Source: an uncultured Lachnospiraceae bacterium (GTDB lineage: Bacteria; Bacillota; Clostridia; Lachnospirales; Lachnospiraceae). Taken from it: DNA of 34,962 nt. The stretch spans positions 1 to 34,962 of the forward strand of contig CAMUZQ010000022.1 of the NCBI GenBank assembly GCA_947165275.1, written 5' to 3'. Below are positions 33,193 to 34,962 of this stretch, one piece after another. The notes under the pieces are model-generated. The model did no database searches. It was not told the origin of the DNA and saw only the letters and a list, made by a program, of their open reading frames with translations. Position 1 is the stretch's first letter; every line of letters begins with the position of its first letter. Made by a program: the position numbers and the translations under genes.

Positions 33193-34332
33193 TTACTCCA
33201 CCCCCTTTACATCCTGGTCTACAAGCAGTATCTCTGCACTGTTCGCCGAACCAACCTTCGCGCCTTTACCGATCTTTATGCCATCCGCTACAAGAGCCCT
33301 CGTTACCTTTGCTCCTTCAGCAACCTCCGCTCCCGGCATAAGCACTGTATCCTTTACCACCGCTCCCGGAGCCACCTGTGCATTGGTAAACAGTACGGAA
33401 TTTATTACCTTTCCGTCCACTATGCAGCCCTGTGTGATATACGCCGTATCGATCTCTGCGTCAGGTCCTATGTACTGCGGCAGATCCGTAGGGTCCTCGG
33501 AATAAATACGCCAGGTATAATCGGAAAGGTTCAGCTCGCTCGCATGATCGAGCAGATCCATGTTTGCTTCCCAAAGGGAATCGATCGTTCCGACATCCTT
33601 CCAGTAGCCCTTGAACCTGTATGCGTATACATTTTTGCCTGCGTCCATGAGCGCCGGTATAATGTCCTTACCGAAGTCATGACTCGATTTTTCATTTTTC
33701 TCATCCGCCAGAAGAGTCTTGCGCAGTGTTTTCCAGTTAAAGATATAGATGCCCATGGAAGCCAGATTGCTCTTCGGATGCTTCGGCTTTTCCTCAAACT
33801 CATAGATCTTGTCATTCTCATCCGCATTCATGATACCGAAGCGGCTTGCCTCCTTCATCGGCACGCCTATGACTGCTATAGTGGCTTCTGACTTATGCTC
33901 TTTATGATAATCGAGCATCTTGGCGTAATTCATTTTATAAATATGATCTCCGGAAAGAACCAGCAGATATTCCGGATTATAGGTGTCGATAAAGTCTATG
34001 TTCTGAGTGATAGCATCTGCCGTACCCTTATAGACATCAAGCTCTGCATCGGCTTTCTCTCTGGGCGCTATCGCATACACCCCTGAATCTCTTGTATCAA
34101 GTCCCCAGTATCTGCCCTGTGATACATATGAACTCAAAAGCACCGGTTCATACTGTGTAAGAATACCGACTACATCCAGGCCGGAGTTCGCACAATTAGA
34201 AAGCGGGAAATCGATGATCCTGTATCTTCCCCCAAAAGATACCGCCGGCTTTGCTATCTTGCTTGTCAGCGCTTTAAGCCTGCTGCCCCTTCCGCCTGCC
34301 AGGATCATGGCAAGCATTTCCGTTTGCTTCAT
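33193..34332 (-). CDS. glgC: glucose-1-phosphate adenylyltransferase catalytic subunit
   Basis: GlgC makes ADP-glucose and pyrophosphate from glucose-1-phosphate and ATP, the committed step of bacterial glycogen synthesis. The 379 residues show the nucleotide loop [21 protein letters not shown] (11-31), [18 protein letters not shown], catalytic Asp129 in [11 protein letters not shown], the sugar-phosphate Lys in FEEKP, and a C-terminal beta-helix ([38 protein letters not shown]). An AGGAGG site precedes the ATG. It has its own promoter and a long structured leader. No glgA, glgB or glgP gene is in the window. Confidence 0.97.
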   Translation of the reverse strand: MKQTEMLAMILAGGRGSRLKALTSKIAKPAVSFGGRYRIIDFPLSNCANSGLDVVGILTQYEPVLLSSYVSQGRYWGLDTRDSGVYAIAPREKADAELDVYKGTADAITQNIDFIDTYNPEYLLVLSGDHIYKMNYAKMLDYHKEHKSEATIAVIGVPMKEASRFGIMNADENDKIYEFEEKPKHPKSNLASMGIYIFNWKTLRKTLLADEKNEKSSHDFGKDIIPALMDAGKNVYAYRFKGYWKDVGTIDSLWEANMDLLDHASELNLSDYTWRIYSEDPTDLPQYIGPDAEIDTAYITQGCIVDGKVINSVLFTNAQVAPGAVVKDTVLMPGAEVAEGAKVTRALVADGIKIGKGAKVGSANSAEILLVDQDVKGVE

Positions 34333-34404
34333 ATAAAATACCTCCTGTCTTTTGGCATGAGGCGCCTGTACCTTCAGGACGAAGCCCTATGCCGATTGAT
34401 TTTT

Positions 34405-34456
34405 GCACTGTCTGTTTTTCAGACATGCCTGCCGCTTTTATCGGACAAATGCGGCA
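34405..34456 (-). ncRNA. structured 5' leader of glgC
   Basis: Two hairpins lie in the roughly 145-base leader. One pairs TGTCTG with CAGACA (34409-34425) around five T residues and extends by 3 bp past a one-base bulge. The other pairs TGCCGC (34430-34435) with GCGGCA (34451-34456). A third small stem and GGCGCC lie nearer the gene (34340-34395). I recognise no known riboswitch. Confidence 0.45.
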
Positions 34457-34484
34457 TTACCCCATAAAGAAAAATATTAAATCT

Positions 34485-34493
34485 ATTATACCA
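34485..34493 (-). promoter_or_regulatory. extended -10 promoter of glgCD
   Basis: On the minus strand TGG is followed by a perfect TATAAT (34490-34485). No strong -35 is at 17 bases, as is common for extended -10 promoters. Transcription would start near 34478. Confidence 0.7.
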
Positions 34494-34526
34494 CTATTCT
34501 GTATACAATTGGCTGTTTTTTTATGA

Positions 34527-34962
34527 TTAAATTACTTCTTCCATTCCATAGAGCTGTATCTTCATTCCCATGGCATTATAAAAAGATTTTGCTTTATCGT
34601 TATGCTCCCAGACATGGAGTGTTATGTTATAAAAGCCGTTTTTCTTCGCCCAGTCCCTGACATATCCATAAAGAGAGCTGCCTACGTGTCTTCCCCTTAT
34701 GCTCTCATCAACACACAGATCATCAATATACAGGGTTTTATGCGGAGGTTCGTTAAAACCGGTATGTTCCTCTATAACGGTGAAGCAATAACCAAGAAAC
34801 GTACCGTCCTCATCCTCTGCCACAAATACAGGCCTGCTGTCATCAGATATTATGGCAGCAAGCGCATCTTCTGTGTATTTTCTTTTACCGGCTATGAAAA
34901 GATCCGGCCTGATATCGGCATGAACCCTGCATACCTGCTCAAGCAGCCGCTCCATATCAGGC
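34527..34962 (-). CDS. GNAT family N-acetyltransferase, 5' end outside the window
   Basis: At least 142 residues of a GNAT acetyltransferase are present. The acetyl-CoA loop region is DDLCVDESIRGRHVGSSLYGYVRDWAKKNG, followed by NITLHVWEHNDKAKSFYNAMGM, both standard. An in-frame ATG occurs at 34955, but the frame stays open to the window edge (Pro-Asp just before it) and family members normally have about 8-12 residues ahead of this MERLLEQV segment, so the true start probably lies beyond 34962. The acceptor substrate is unknown. The gene is just upstream of the glgC promoter, with no obvious terminator between. Confidence 0.88.
   Translation of the reverse strand, partial: PDMERLLEQVCRVHADIRPDLFIAGKRKYTEDALAAIISDDSRPVFVAEDEDGTFLGYCFTVIEEHTGFNEPPHKTLYIDDLCVDESIRGRHVGSSLYGYVRDWAKKNGFYNITLHVWEHNDKAKSFYNAMGMKIQLYGMEEVI

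Noticed and set aside
33148-33891. 247-codon plus-strand frame opposite glgC
   Set aside because: Shadow frame; glgC motifs are intact on the other strand.
1-34962. Mobile element, prophage or CRISPR
   Set aside because: No transposase, integrase, phage structural gene, Cas gene or spaced repeat array is visible.

Overview
The window looks like a chromosomal segment of a polysaccharide-degrading anaerobe of the Bacillota, most likely class Clostridia, family Lachnospiraceae. The basis is a CIRCE-type heat-shock operator, a GlgC plus GlgD pair, a free-standing MsmK-type sugar-ABC ATPase, DUF624 membrane proteins, GH3 enzymes, large hybrid sensor kinases, strong AGGAGG ribosome sites and moderate G+C. 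I see no tRNA, rRNA, insertion sequence, phage gene or CRISPR array. The longest stretches without a gene are about 200 bases and are described below.

Region 1 (1-6.2 kb, all minus strand): a Lon protease with a perfect CIRCE operator and an unusual basic C-terminal tail; a lone MsmK-type ABC ATPase with its own promoter; and a two-gene operon of a DUF624 membrane protein and a membrane-bound diguanylate cyclase.

Region 2 (6.2-15.4 kb): a sugar-use island, probably for xylo-oligosaccharides. It holds a cytoplasmic GH3 beta-xylosidase/glucosidase, a divergent AraC-type regulator, a CUT1 ABC importer (binding lipoprotein and two permeases, no ATPase), and a divergent second DUF624 gene followed by xylulokinase xylB. 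The MsmK-type ATPase of region 1 is a natural candidate to energise the importer.

Region 3 (15.4-21.8 kb, minus strand): a 77-residue conserved-looking small protein with its own strong promoter, then a tightly packed operon, in transcription order: trigger-factor-like lipoprotein, asnS, coiled-coil NlpC/P60 wall hydrolase, acyl-ACP thioesterase, cvfB, ridA.

Region 4 (21.8-31.9 kb, minus strand): the most unusual part. In transcription order it encodes a 1170-residue HAD phosphatase-GH3 glycosidase fusion, a 1451-residue FIST-histidine kinase-receiver-receiver-HD-GYP-HPt hybrid, a pseudo-receiver/receiver protein, and a MATE exporter. Gaps of 29 and about 38 bases and a 4-base overlap suggest one transcript.

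Region 5 (32.0-35.0 kb, minus strand): glgC-glgD, which make ADP-glucose for glycogen, behind an extended -10 promoter and a structured leader of about 145 bases, then a GNAT acetyltransferase cut by the window edge. The HAD part of the region 4 fusion resembles glucose-1-phosphate phosphatases of the YihX type and lies next to the genes that consume glucose-1-phosphate. This suggests, but does not prove, a link between glucoside breakdown, c-di-GMP/phosphorelay signalling and glycogen storage.
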